64,000 bases of DNA from Omphiscola glabra (taxonomy: Eukaryota; Mollusca; Gastropoda; Lymnaeidae). A program made the position numbers and the translations under genes. The DNA lies in NCBI GenBank assembly GCA_964017045.1, contig OZ024794.1, positions 21,060,316-21,124,315 on the forward strand, in the 5' to 3' direction. Positions 45,792 to 56,883 of this stretch are shown here, piece by piece. Within the stretch, counting starts at the first letter, position 1. Every line of letters begins with the position of its first letter. The notes beneath the pieces are model-generated. The model had not been told where the DNA came from. It ran no database searches and was given only the letters and a program-made list of their open reading frames with translations.

Positions 45792-46432
45792 AATCTATAC
45801 GACTAAATGTAATCTATACGACTAAATGTTATCTATACGACTAAATGTTATCTATACGACTAAATGTTATCTATACGACTAAATGTTATCTATACGACTA
45901 AATGTTATCTATACGACTAAATGTTATCTATACGACTAAATGTTATCTATACGACTAAATGTTATCTATACGACTAAATGTCAATCTATACGACTAAATG
46001 TTATCTATACGACTAAATGTCAATCTATACGACTAAATGTTATCTATACGACTAAATGTCAATCTATACGACTAAATGTTATCTATACGACTAAATGTCA
46101 ATCTATACGACTAAATGTAATCTATACGACTAAATGTCAATCTATACGACTAAATGTTATCTATACGACTAAATGTTATCTATACGACTAAATGATAATC
46201 TATTTACTAAAAGTTAACTTTATACGACTAAATGTCAATCTATACGACTAAATGTTAATCTACACGACTAAATGTTAATCTATACGACTAAATGATAATC
46301 TATTTACTAAACGTTATTTTTATACGACTAAATGTTAATTTATACGACTAAATGTCAATCTATAAGACTAAATGTTATATACGACTACATGTTAATCTAT
46401 ACGACTAAATGTTAATCTAGACGATTCCATGT
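45792..46432. repeat. 19/20-bp minisatellite, about 33 units
   Basis: ATCTATACGACTAAATGTT (19 bp) dominates the left side. From about 45960, 19-bp units alternate with 20-bp AATCTATACGACTAAATGTC units, making a 39-bp super-unit. After 46190 the units decay (TTTACTAAAAGTT, TACACG, TATAAG). Confidence 0.94.
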
Positions 46433-47389
46433 ATCCATTAACCCATTTCGATAAATTGTATACGTTAATTCATTCAATAAAATGCATCCTTTAATCCATA
46501 TGCGACCAACTGTATTCGTTAATCCACACGACTCAAAGAATCCGTTAATTTAAAAGACAAATTGTTTGAGCTGCTCCATGCAGACGTTTGAAAGAATACA
46601 AACTTTCCATGCTCCATGACACAGGGAATTATTATTTAGCAAATCTTCTTCCAACGCATCATGTACTAATAGTAAATCATTAGATCGATAGAAGATATCA
46701 CACAGTACACATGAATAAAACATTATAGTAAATATATAAGGCACAAAATGAGTTACTGCATGTGCGGACAAAAACGTGTCTAAGGAAAAGGTATGTGGAA
46801 GCGTGGATCGAAAGACAGGACAATAAGATGTGAACGTTTCGACTAGGAACCTTCGTCGGCTGACAGGACAAATCAAAGTACGACAAGAAATAGAAACTAG
46901 TTAAACATCTTAAGTGATCGCCCTTGTTATTCCCGGAAGTTGCATTTTAAGGAAGTGCACTAATATTTGGATATCTGAATGCGACATTTTCAGAAATTTC
47001 TAAAACAAATTTTTTAAAGTGTTTTAAAATCTCCCTTGGTGACACTCAAACGACTCGAAATAATCTCAAACCCATATTTCAAGTCCCCTGACACACGCTA
47101 GCCGCGACGTCGCCGCCAAGCGATGCACCCCTGGCCCGACGGGAATCGATTAAAACTAAATAGCTGTGCCGCTGTGATGTTTGAGCAAATTATCCCCATC
47201 AAGCACCCGCGTCAATGACGCTAGAATATTTAATGGTCACGGATAGACTAATGCCTACGGGGAGAGACGTTCCGGTCGGCCCCACACACCCAGTGGGAGA
47301 GCTACGGTTTAGTCTTAACGACGCTAAACTCGCTAACCTTTGTCACACATCGGCTGCTGCCAGTCAAACTTGCTTTCCCTCAGAATTTT

Positions 47390-47422
<33 letters not shown>

Positions 47423-47686
47423 ACGACGGACGTTTATGTCATTTGGGTGAATTTTTAAATATTCTTTTTTCCGTTACAAGGCGTTCTTTATTTCACTCTG
47501 ACTAACCATACGTTGCGCCATTGAGTAAGAAATACGCTGAGAGGTAAAGTACATCTATTGTTTCTATTTACTTTAGAAAGTTTATCTAATTGGCGTCTCC
47601 AAATGACGCTTAGAGCAGCTTGGAAATTTGATCACAACAACATATCAAAGTTAAGGTTATCTTCGTAGTCGGAAGAGAAAATTGTA
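46433..47686. other. unique region with candidate conserved block and G22 run
   Basis: 46440-46550 still echoes the array (CGTTAATCCA, CGACTCAA). The block 47090-47370 is high-complexity with several TTAAAA/ATTTAATGG words. A T-run followed by a G run of about 22 lies at 47386-47422. No coding gene is supported. Confidence 0.4.
46828..46866 (-). other. Penelope-like hammerhead-type motif candidate
   Basis: The minus strand reads CCGACGAAGG, TTCCTAGT, CGAAACGTTCACATC. The word TTGTCCTGTC occurs on both sides of it. The pattern parallels 31718-31752 (CCGATGAAG...CCGAAACGTTTAC). Core similarity to hammerhead ribozymes of Penelope-like elements is inferred from memory; folding was not tested. 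Confidence 0.35.
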
Positions 47687-48105
47687 TGATGTCATGAGCT
47701 ATGCCAATACTACTTCATGACGTCATCAGTAATGGATCCTACAATATGACGGCAACAGTAATGCCAATCCTACTTTATGACGGCATCAGTAATGCCAATC
47801 CTACTTTATGACGGCATCAGTAATGCCAATCCTACTTTATGACGGCATCAGTAATGCCAATCCTACTTTATGACGGCATCAGTAGTGCCAATCCTACTTT
47901 ATGACGTCATCAGTAATGCCAATCCTACTTTATGACAGCAACAGTAGTGCCAATCCTACTTTATGACGTCACCAGTAATGCCAATCCTACTTTATGACGT
48001 CATCAGTAATGTCAATCCTACTTTATGACGTCATCAGTAATGCCAATCCTACTTTATGACGTCATCAGTAATCCCAATCCTACTTCATGACGTCATCAGT
48101 AGTGC
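47687..48105. repeat. 31-32-bp minisatellite with TGACGTCA core, about 13 units
   Basis: TGACGTCATCAGTAATGCC with AATCCTACTTTA repeats about every 31 bp. Left-hand units read TGACGGCATCAG, while right-hand and first units keep the perfect CREB/ATF palindrome TGACGTCA. The sequence TGACGTCATCAGTA is also the core of the array at 55.6 kb. Confidence 0.92.
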
Positions 48106-49458
48106 TTTCCAACGTCTCTTGTGGGAGTATTAAGGTCTGTCTTTTTTTATTGATTTAAAAAAATAACCTAAAAAAGATGAGATTGAACATTAAAAAGCCA
48201 AAATATCCATTTTTTTTAAATCGTAACATAGGTCTGTGCAGTTCGATCATTTATAGGTTTTATAATAGTTTATAAATTTTAAAAAATGGCCTTTGTTAAT
48301 GATTAGTAATGAGTTAATTTCTCGACCATCCTACATATGCTAATTTTCGAAAATATAATTTTCACATCCATCGTTTTCCAGACCCCATATCCTGGATCCT
48401 TGCAAGTATAATTTATGAACCTCTGAAATAGCCTCTCCTCTAGCCATTCACATAAAACATGACCACCCCCTAGCAACCACCCATTCCATAATCCATGCCG
48501 ACAAAAATTCATCCATACTCTCGGACCCCCTGACGACACGATGCCCTTAGCGTCCGGAGATCCGATGTCGCTACCTTTTGTAGGCCCCCACGTCCTCTGT
48601 TTAGCCGGTGTCCCCATCAATCAGTATGTAATTGGCCCACCAATTAGTCACCTCTGGAGGTGGGGGAGGATGATCGGGTCCTTCACACGTCATGATCGGG
48701 GGATGGATGTTTTGGGCGTCAGGCATGTTGGGTGTCCAGGTGACACTTGTATGGCGCACGGACCACGTGAGAATATCCTTGCCGCAGCAGAGGTGTTGCC
48801 TTCAGTACCGCGTGTCAACACATGTTGTTTTTGAAACCATCGACAACAAGGGTGTCAGCTCGGCTATTACACTGGGAACACTTGAGGCACACAGTTAAGC
48901 TGCGATGGTTGCAGTCCAAGTAGTATCATTGGATCTAGCTAGCAATCTGTTTGGATTTACGCCTTTCGTCTTGCTAATCCACTGAATTGAAACAGATCAA
49001 GAATTGAGCCAGCATTGGACTTGATGAAGTGGATATGGCTATTTTATCTTAACAATTTAGACTATTAAAAAAAAATTGTTTTAAGTATAATATGCACTTA
49101 TGAACTCCGCTACTCTCTTCGCTTACAACAATAGAGTCAACATAGGATCTGTCTCTCAGATTGTACTCTATAGGAGTCGTGTTGCAGCGCATTAGCTCTG
49201 CTTTATTGCGGCAAAACGTTAGAAAAAAGATTTTTGGGCTAACAATTACGCATGTATATTTTTTTTAAATTAAAAGATGGAAAGCTTTGTCAAAACTGGA
49301 TAGGTTCATATTTGAATTTACACCTTTCAAGCGCAAGAAAATTTTTTGTCCCCACATGCTATAAATATTATGTGCCGCTTCCGAATGTTACATGCCCAAT
49401 GTTCATAACTTGTACTACCTTCCTGACCCTAAATAAGCTTACACGATGCACAATAATT
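48106..49458. other. unique region, no supported gene
   Basis: Single-copy DNA. 48430-48830 is moderately GC-rich with short overlapping frames on both strands, none recognisable. Confidence 0.4.
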
Positions 49459-49830
49459 GATTACTAGTTATAGCTCGCCAAACATTGGCGACAACAATGC
49501 GTTAACTTTATATTTTACTAAAGTTACTTGAAAAAAACATGAACTCAAGCGACGCACAGTTAAGAATCCCAATTTTCGCTACACCCCCTTCCCCCCATGA
49601 TACGTCACTGCACACTTTTTATTTCACGCCCATGAACTATATTAAATATTCTGATGTCCCAACCACTTTTGAACCGAATATTTTTTACTCCATGTTTAAA
49701 TTGAGACACTTTCATTTTCCGAAAAGAAATTATTACGCACCAAACTCAGCTGCGTTATTTTGTTAAAAAAATAAATCATTTAGCTTAGTTATCGGAAATT
49801 ATATTTTGCGCTCTTTTAAACTCACTATTA
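49459..49830 (+). repeat. dispersed repeat, unoccupied copy
   Basis: ACTAGTTATAGCTCGCC, TTGGCGACAACAATGCG, ATTAAATATTCTGATGTCCC, ATTACGCACCAAACTCAG and TTTAGCTTAGTTATCGG match 22190-22980 in order. There is no hAT element between 49700 and 49735, where the 22.4 kb copy carries one. Confidence 0.75.
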
Positions 49831-52224
49831 GACCATACTTTCTTTCAAACATACAGAATTCCATCTATTAATTATTTTACAAACCAATGATTCCTGTAGC
49901 AAATGTCTCTTTATTAAATAAAGAATTCCATTACAAACACACCATTACCAACTACGTCATCACTGCTGCTCCTGCTAAAACATAACAACATTAACAACGC
50001 CATTTCCCATACCCAAATATGCGTCACAAAATACAAAGCATACAGCAAGAGCTACGAAAATAATCTCAGTACCAAATACGCTGAATAGGAGGCAGCCAGC
50101 TTGTTAGGAAGCAGCCGGAAATGGAAGCAGCCACACCAGAAGCGTAATATATTTAAGAGACTATGTCATATATATAAACAAGAATGAGTTAATGTGACCG
50201 TGAGCATGTAACACTGAGCACTATAGTGCACAACATACATTCAGAAAAAACTGCACCAACCGGCGCGTGTATTTATGTGCACTGGCCTCAAAAACTAAGT
50301 TTCCCGCGATAAATTGATTTATTGTTTTTAACTTTACCGAAAGGAATCAATATAATCCGATAAAATAAATAGTTTTATTATTATTCTAATTTAAAAATTG
50401 TATTAAAATAATAACCAAGTAACCATTTTAAGCGTCTATGTGACTGAATGTGACAGCTAAAGCATGCTCACGCTAATTTTGAACATCACGCTATTAGCAA
50501 TTTTCGGGTTTTCCCGAGCGTTTACGAAGCCAAAGTGCTAATAAGAGGACACAATGCTTTATTTCATCGGCGTATTTTACATTATTAATTTCTAAGCAAA
50601 AATATATCTTTTTAAAAATTATAGTAGTTTAAAATGTCAACTTTAAGATGATCTCGCCGTACCTAGTGTCTTATGATTATATCTATATTAATGATGATGA
50701 GGCCAAATAATATTTGACTGAATTGGGTGGAGCTAAAATAAGAAACATCTTATTAATAAGAACTTAATTTAAACTCGCTAATCACCGGCTTTACAATTTT
50801 TTAAATTGATTTTAAGGCACATATGTTACCGACCTCTTGTTAAAATAAATATAGCATAAATATAACACAAATTTAACATAAATATAACATAAATATAACT
50901 GATTCCTTCAAAAATAGCTAAATATTTCTTTAACACACTACAGGAAATTCTCTGTCACACTCCTAGTGCCATACCAATAAATTTCCCATTTTCTCCATAG
51001 ATATGTTAACAGAGGTGGACATGTACAAGTTGGAGGCGTCCATCCTACTCATGTCATTGCTTTTTTTAAATACACCATATCTCTCGTTACCCTCCTGTCT
51101 CATCCACCATTTTCTCCTTTAATTTCTTTCTCTTTGCTGCTACATGCCAAGCAACATTTTTCATTGCAAGACAGTCGCATCATTTCAAACGTCTCTTTTC
51201 CCCCCTACTTTAAAAAAAAAAAAAAAAAGCAGCAATTTCCTCATAAGGGAGACTACACTGATGTTTATTTGACACCTAAAACATGAGGGGAGACAACAAA
51301 TGTCCTGGCGTAACTAACACCGACAGTGTCTCAGTGCGACTCCATGTGAACACTGCTGGTCGCTCATTGAGCCGGCTGGCGGGAGGTCGGTTCATCTCGG
51401 TAATTAGAGACGCCTAATCAGGCCCCTGGCATTCCCTTAACGTTAGCCAATGCATCTAAACACCGGGCCGTGACCGGACTGGCATGGGGGGTCAGCCGGG
51501 GTGAGATGTGGACTCCGTGACACGCTAGTCCTAGCGACAACTGGGAGGACACGAGGACAAATGGTTTCTTCTAAGGTTCTTGATAACCGACAAGGTCAAG
51601 GATACAAGATGACTTCTGGTCACGTTTGACGATATGGAATAATAGGTTAACTAGATACGGTTTACATTATGTTTACATATGTTTTGGTTACCGGAAATTT
51701 GTTTGAAAGAAATTTCGTTGACGGAAAAATTGATCGACGGAAATTTGATCGAACGGAAATTCGGTCGAATCTTTTTTTCAGCCCACACGTTAAAATTTTC
51801 GTCAAATTTCTTTTTGAACGCACTGCAAAGACAACTCTGGACAGAGCGGCGTTACTAGGGCCGCCCGGATGGGATTAGATTTTTGCCTAAAACTTCTTTT
51901 ACTACTGTTTCAAGCAGCAGTGGTACACATCAAATGCGAAACATAATACTTAAAATTATTAATTTTTAGCAGCTAATTTTTTTAAAAAAAGTTTTAATTG
52001 GACTTCTATGGCCGGCTTTTCGTTTCCATTGATAATAATGACATATCTACTCAATGGTACTTTATTCCAGAGTCGATCAACATGGGCAATACACAATTCC
52101 CCCCCCCCTTCCCCACGAAACCTCCCAGCCCCAAGCGGACCACAGTATGTTTCTTAGAAGAAACGAAAAGAATGAGAAAAATATTTTATGTATGTAAAAA
52201 GATTACTTATATATATATATAAAT
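49831..52224. other. long unique region, no gene seen
   Basis: AT-rich sequence. It contains a short 11-bp ATAAATATAAC repeat at 50838-50905, an A run at 51211-51228 and GGAAATTTGATCGA-type words repeated at 51690-51770. The block 51355-51560 is GC-richer, repeat-free and carries GGTAATTAGAGACGCCTAAT, and may be a conserved element. Confidence 0.4.
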
Positions 52225-52340
52225 ATATCTTGATAAGTGTGCCGGGAAAAAAAAGGGGGGGGGGGCACGAATGTCAATGAAATGTTTAACTGGGCCACGA
52301 GCAACAAAATAAAAAGTTTGAGAATCGCTGCTTATTCTAT
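52225..52340. mobile_element. hAT-like right end, partner not found
   Basis: The 3' end AAAGTTTGAGAATCGCTG, read inverted as CAGCGATTCTCAAACTTT, is a typical hAT terminus, with subterminal GGGCCACGAG. No left end or duplication could be located, so the element is truncated. The left boundary is arbitrary. Confidence 0.45.
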
Positions 52341-52635
52341 CCATGAACATGAGAATCCTTTCACTTTGTTGGAACCATAGAATTAATCAAAGTTATGTTA
52401 GACGTTCTTAGAGTGTACATATGATATCACTTATTACTATAAATAGAGATGAATATTTTCGAATAGTTAAGATTATTATTTACATTTTCACCAGTATTTA
52501 GTTTTTTTTTTTTTTTATCAATCTGGCCTCTTTGTACAATATCTAATCAATAGCAATGTATCGACGTATTTAACAATGGGCTCTCCTTCCTGTCATGACT
52601 GAGCATAAAGGGTAAGCTTGAAACGTCAGCTCAAG

Positions 52636-53515
52636 TGTGAGTCCGTGGACAGCTCCAGTGTGGCCAATTCCGTGGACATCTCCAGTGTGTTCAAGTCCGT
52701 GGACAGTTCCAGTGTGGTCAAGTCCATGGACAGCTCCAGTGTGACTAAGTCAATGGACAGCTCCAGTGTGTTCAAGTCCGTGGACAGTTCCAGTGTGTTC
52801 AAGTCCGTGGACAGCTCCAGTGTGGCCAAGTCCATGGACAGCTCCAGTGTGTTCAAGTCCATGGACAGCTCCAGTGTGGCCAAGTCCATGGACAGCTACA
52901 GTATGGCCAAGTGTGTAGACAGCACCAGTGTGTTCAAGTCCATGGACAGCTCCAGTGTGGTCATTTCTATGGACAGCTCCAGTGTGACAAAGTCTGTGGA
53001 CAGCTCCAGTGTGACCAACCCTGTGGACAGCTCCAGTGTGGCCAACCCTGTGGACAGCTCCAGTGTGGCCAACTCTGTGGACAGCTCCAGTGTGGCCAAC
53101 CCTGCGGACAGCTCCAGTGTGGCCAACCCTGTGGACAGCTTTAGTTTGGCCAAACCTGTGGTCAGCTCCAGTGTGGCAAACCCTGTGGACAGCTCCAGTG
53201 TGGCCAAGTCCGCGGACAGCTCCAGTGTGGCAAACCCTGTGGACAGCTCCAGTGTGACCAAGTCCGCGGACAGCTCCAGTGTGGCCAACCCTGTGGACAG
53301 CTCCAGTGTGGCCAACCCTGTGGACAGCTCCAGTGTGGCCAACCCTGTGGACAGCTCCAGTGTGGCCAACCTTGCGGACAGCTCCAGTGTGGCCAACCCT
53401 GTGGACAGCTTTAGTGTGGCCAACCCTGTTGACAGCTCCAGTGTGGCCAACTCTGTGGACAGCTCCAGTGTAAACCAACCCTGTGGACAGCTCCAGCGTG
53501 GCCAAGTCCGCGGAC
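52636..53515. repeat. 27-bp minisatellite, about 33 units, two subfamilies
   Basis: GTGGACAGCTCCAGTGTGGC repeats every 27 bp. Left units end in CAAGTC and often alternate GTGTTCAAGTC with GTGGCCAAGTC; right units (from about 53010) end in CAACCCT. The plus frame encodes a serine-rich 9-residue repeat (VDSSSVANP-like) over 304 codons, and frames on the minus strand are also open. Openness in several frames, with no signal peptide or unique domain, makes a gene unlikely. Confidence 0.94.
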
Positions 53516-54094
53516 AGCGTGAGATGCAGTAGATAGAATCCCAACAATTTAAAGAATGCATCCAGGCCGTAAACTTCGGGGCGCTATGTCCAGATAGGTG
53601 AAAGCGCCCGGGGCCATTCTCAGCTTTGTCCGATGAATACTTCTCACTGAGGGGGGCTACACAGGGGCGTAATTGTTGGTTTAAACAGGGTAATGCTAAA
53701 CCCTGGAATTTAGGCAGCTCCTCCGCCCAAGTCCTAAGCCGGCTAGCCACTGATTTATGCTCCATTGCGGGGGACAAAAAAAGACCGGGGTGTCGGGATG
53801 TGGCCGGAGATTGTCGTAAAAAATGAACACAGACGCCAAATTAGGGGTTGGATAACCAAAATTGTGACCATTCATAATTGTGCCGTGGGCGTGCAAGCCA
53901 CCACCCTCCGCTCCGCCCTTCATCTGTGCTGCGATGTTCAAACGGCGTGTCTCGAATATTTCAAGAGAAGACCATTGACAGTTGACAACTCAGTTACATT
54001 GTAATTATATCTGCTTGGTGACTCATTGGAAGTCATATCTTTCACTTAATGATTTTGCGCAGTTTTAAACGTGAATCGAAGCACAATAAGCAGA
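53516..54094. other. unique stretch, no supported gene
   Basis: Single-copy sequence. ACAGGGGCGTAATTGTTGG at 53661-53680 resembles the hAT left end at 55341 but has no partner. I see no supported gene. Confidence 0.4.
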
Positions 54095-54422
54095 AACAAG
54101 ACGAGTAAAACAAGATGGGCAGAAACGAGATGAATGGAAATGAGATGGGCAAAAACGAGATGAGCGGAAACGAGATGAATGGAAACGAGATGAATGGAAA
54201 CGAGATGGGCAAAAACGAGATGAGCGGAAACGAGATGAATGGAAACAAAATGGGCAAAAACGAGATGGGCAAAAACGAGATGAGCGGAAACGAGATGAGC
54301 GGAAACGAGATGAATGGAAACGAGATGGGCAAAAACGAGATGAGCGGAAACGAGATGAATGGAAACGAGATGGGCAAAAACGAGATGAGCGGAAACGAGA
54401 TGAGCCGAAACGAGATGAGCAT
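54095..54422. repeat. 15-bp minisatellite with super-units, about 21 units
   Basis: AAACGAGATG plus one of GGCAA, AGCGG or AATGG repeats every 15 bp. The three types follow a recurrent order (AATGG, GGCAA, AGCGG), forming 45-75-bp super-units. The MGKNEMSGNE-type plus frame and phenylalanine/serine-rich minus frames are repeat translations. Confidence 0.93.
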
Positions 54423-54676
54423 TTCACTGATATGCAAGATTTGTATGAATGCTTGATAAATTATAAACAACACTGTGTAACCGATACGATTTCACGCAGT
54501 GTCAGCAGCTTTCATTGCTCAAACAACACACACAATTAGAGTTGTGTATAAAAACGAAATGCACGTTTCGCAAAAGGTGTATCGGCGAGAATTCCACGTT
54601 GAGACGATGGATCCAGCCATCTCGAATCATCCTTTCAACACGTATAAAACATTAAACCCAATAATAAATTCATGTT

Positions 54677-54681
<5 letters not shown>

Positions 54682-54725
<44 letters not shown>
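54682..54725. repeat. poly(T) tract, 44 bp
   Basis: About 44 thymines, interrupted only at its far edge. It could be the tail of a minus-strand retroposed copy, but no body is recognisable to the right. Confidence 0.9.
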
Positions 54726-54726
<1 letters not shown>

Positions 54727-54961
54727 TTTAATTCAATGACAGAGACTTGCTTGTTTATTTATAGTTATATCTATGGGTCCCAGTGTACTGTGATAGATTA
54801 AAAAAAAAAAAAAAGGGGGAATTTTTATATTTTTAGCGTATGCTTATATAAACGCACTTATTTATAAAAATGTAATATATATTTATATATATATATATAT
54901 ATATAAATATAATTTAAATTAAAATTAAACTAATTTCCAATTACGACAATTACAGAACGTG

Positions 54962-55078
54962 CCGAACGTCAGTGGTGGCCGCACCGAACTTCAGTGGTGG
55001 CCGCACCGAACTTCAGTGGTGGCCGCACCGAACTTCAGTGGTGGCCGCACCGAACTTCAGTGGTGGCCGCACCGAACC
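54962..55078. repeat. 22-bp minisatellite, about 5 units
   Basis: CGAACTTCAGTGGTGGCCGC repeats every 22 bp; the first unit has CGAACGTC. Confidence 0.93.
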
Positions 55079-55340
55079 CGTACTTCTAAAAGAGGGTTCG
55101 AGTCCCATCTCTGGTCCTCGGGGCTCTTGCAGCATCATCAATGTTTTTTGTTTTGTTTTGTTTGGACGCTTAATAGCAATGATTTTTAGCTGACCCAAGA
55201 CGGGCCGGCGTTTGATGTGTCGTGTCACCATTGTTTCAAAGACGTTTTTTGTGTGTGTGGACGTCCTCGCGAAACTGTGAGCCTTACTAAGTTGAAGGGC
55301 TAATCTAAAAATAGGAAATTAACAACTGTTGGGTTTTCAA

Positions 55341-56306
55341 CAGTGGCGTCAATTGGTTAGGGCAGTGAGGACAGCCCCCCCCCCCCCACCCGCAATGAAT
55401 TTGCAATATTTTTGTTCATTAGGTATCAGTATCTAGGTCAGCAGAAAATCAAACGTAGAAGTAGAAGAAAATAAATAAAGGAGAAAAAAAGAACTATTCG
55501 ATCATTTCAAATTAACAATAGAACAAATCAATCGAAATCTGGCAATTCATATTTAAATTTATATGTACTGTGACGTCATCGGTAGTAACACATGCACTGT
55601 GGCGTCATCAGTAGTAACACATGCACTGTGACGTCATCAGTAGTAACACATGCACTGTGACGTCATCAGTAGTAACACATGCACCGTGACGTCATCAGTA
55701 GTAACACATGCACTGTGGCGTCATCAGTAGTAACACATGCACTGTGGCGTCATCGGTAGTAACACATGCACTGTGGCGTCATCAGTAGTAACACATGCAC
55801 TATGACGTCATCAGTAGTAACACATGCACTGTGGCGTCATCAGTAGTAACACATGCACTGTGGCGTCATCAGTAGTAACACATGCACTATGACGTCATCA
55901 GTAGTAACACATGCACTGTGGCGTCATCAGTAGTAACACATGCACTGTGGCGTCATCAGTAGTAACACATGCACTATGACGTCATCAGTAGTAACGCATG
56001 CATGACGTCATCAGTAGTAAGCCATGCACTGTGACGTCATCAGTAGTAAGCCATGCACTGTGACGTCATCAGTAGTAACGCATGCATGACGTCATCAGTA
56101 GTAAGCCATGCACTGTGACGTCATCAGTAGTAAGCCATGCACTGTGACGTCATCAGTAGTAAGCCATGCACTGTGACGTCATCAGTAGTACGCCATGCAC
56201 TGTGGAGTCTACAGTAATAAAAAAAATGAACAAGCCAACCAAATTTTGATTTTGCCCTCCCCCCCCCACCTCGCCCCCTTGGAAAAACCCTGAAATTACG
56301 TCCCTG
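55341..56306. mobile_element. hAT-like element carrying an internal minisatellite
   Basis: The left end CAGTGGCGTCAATTGG and the right end TGAAATTACGTCCCTG are imperfect inverted repeats, with C-rich subterminal runs. Flanking 8-mers GTTTTCAA (55333-55340) and GGTTTCAG (56307-56314) agree at 6 of 8. Nearly two thirds of the 966 bp is the 29-bp array at 55568-56210. No transposase frame is present. Confidence 0.62.
55568..56210. repeat. 29-bp minisatellite with CRE core, about 22 units
   Basis: AGTAGTAACACATGCACTGT followed by GACGTCATC repeats every 29 bp. Variants are GTGGCGTCATC, TATGACGTCATC and, to the right, AACGCATGCATGACG and AAGCCATGCACTG. More than ten units keep the full TGACGTCA palindrome. 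The right-hand part shows a two-unit super-repeat (AACGCATGC short unit next to AAGCCATGC units). Confidence 0.94.
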
Positions 56307-56588
56307 GGTTTCAGCCCTGAAATAGACACTGCATCAATATCTAATTAAAAACATTAACCTTGCCGGCACCACATGTGGAGGTGCCCACTATTCACATCTA
56401 GTACCTTGCCGGCACCACATGCATTATAGGGATGCCAAATAATCACATCGCACACCTCGACAGCCCCACACGTTGAATAGGAGGTGCCCGGTCTCCACAT
56501 CAAATAACGTCTTTAATCCTTATCGTCTTTAGTTTATGTCCTCAACATAATAAAATATTAATATCATGCGGGACATTGAAGCTGGGAA

Positions 56589-56644
56589 CAGTGATTCTTA
56601 AACTGGGAACTGCGAAGCTCTGTGTCGGGATTGGGAGGAATTCA
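56589..56644. mobile_element. hAT-like left end next to an array
   Basis: CAGTGATTCTTAAACTGGGA has the form of a hAT terminus. No inverted partner is visible before 57.5 kb. It lies directly before the 22-bp array at 56645. Confidence 0.35.
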
Positions 56645-56883
56645 AAGCACTAGCCACGGTAGTTCCAAGCACTATAGCCACGGTAGTTCCAAGCACTAGC
56701 CACGGTAGTTCCAAGCACTAGCCACGGTAGTTCCAAGCACTAGCCACGGTAGTTCCAAGCACTAGCCACGGTAGTTCCAAGCACTAGCCACGGTAGTTCC
56801 AAGCTATAGCCACGGTAGTTCCAAGCACTAGCCACGGTAGTTCCAAGCACTAGCCACGGTAGTTCCAAGCACTAGCCACGGTA
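56645..56883. repeat. 22-bp minisatellite, about 11 units
   Basis: AGCCACGGTAGTTCCAAGCA with CT repeats every 22 bp. Two units carry an extra or altered TATAGCC junction. Confidence 0.94.

Noticed and set aside
46550..46876. 108-codon minus-strand frame
   Set aside because: Cysteine-rich appearance but no motif I recognise; it overlaps the possible ribozyme-like motif and is likely chance.
48303..48898. Facing short frames in a GC-richer block
   Set aside because: Both strands are open and neither shows a domain; insufficient for a gene call.
52618..53532. 304-codon serine-rich frame resembling a repetitive secreted protein
   Set aside because: No signal peptide or unique ends; opposite-strand frames of similar length are also open over the 27-bp array.
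53661..53680. Additional hAT left end (CAGGGGCGTAATTG)
   Set aside because: No inverted partner or direct duplication was found within a plausible distance.
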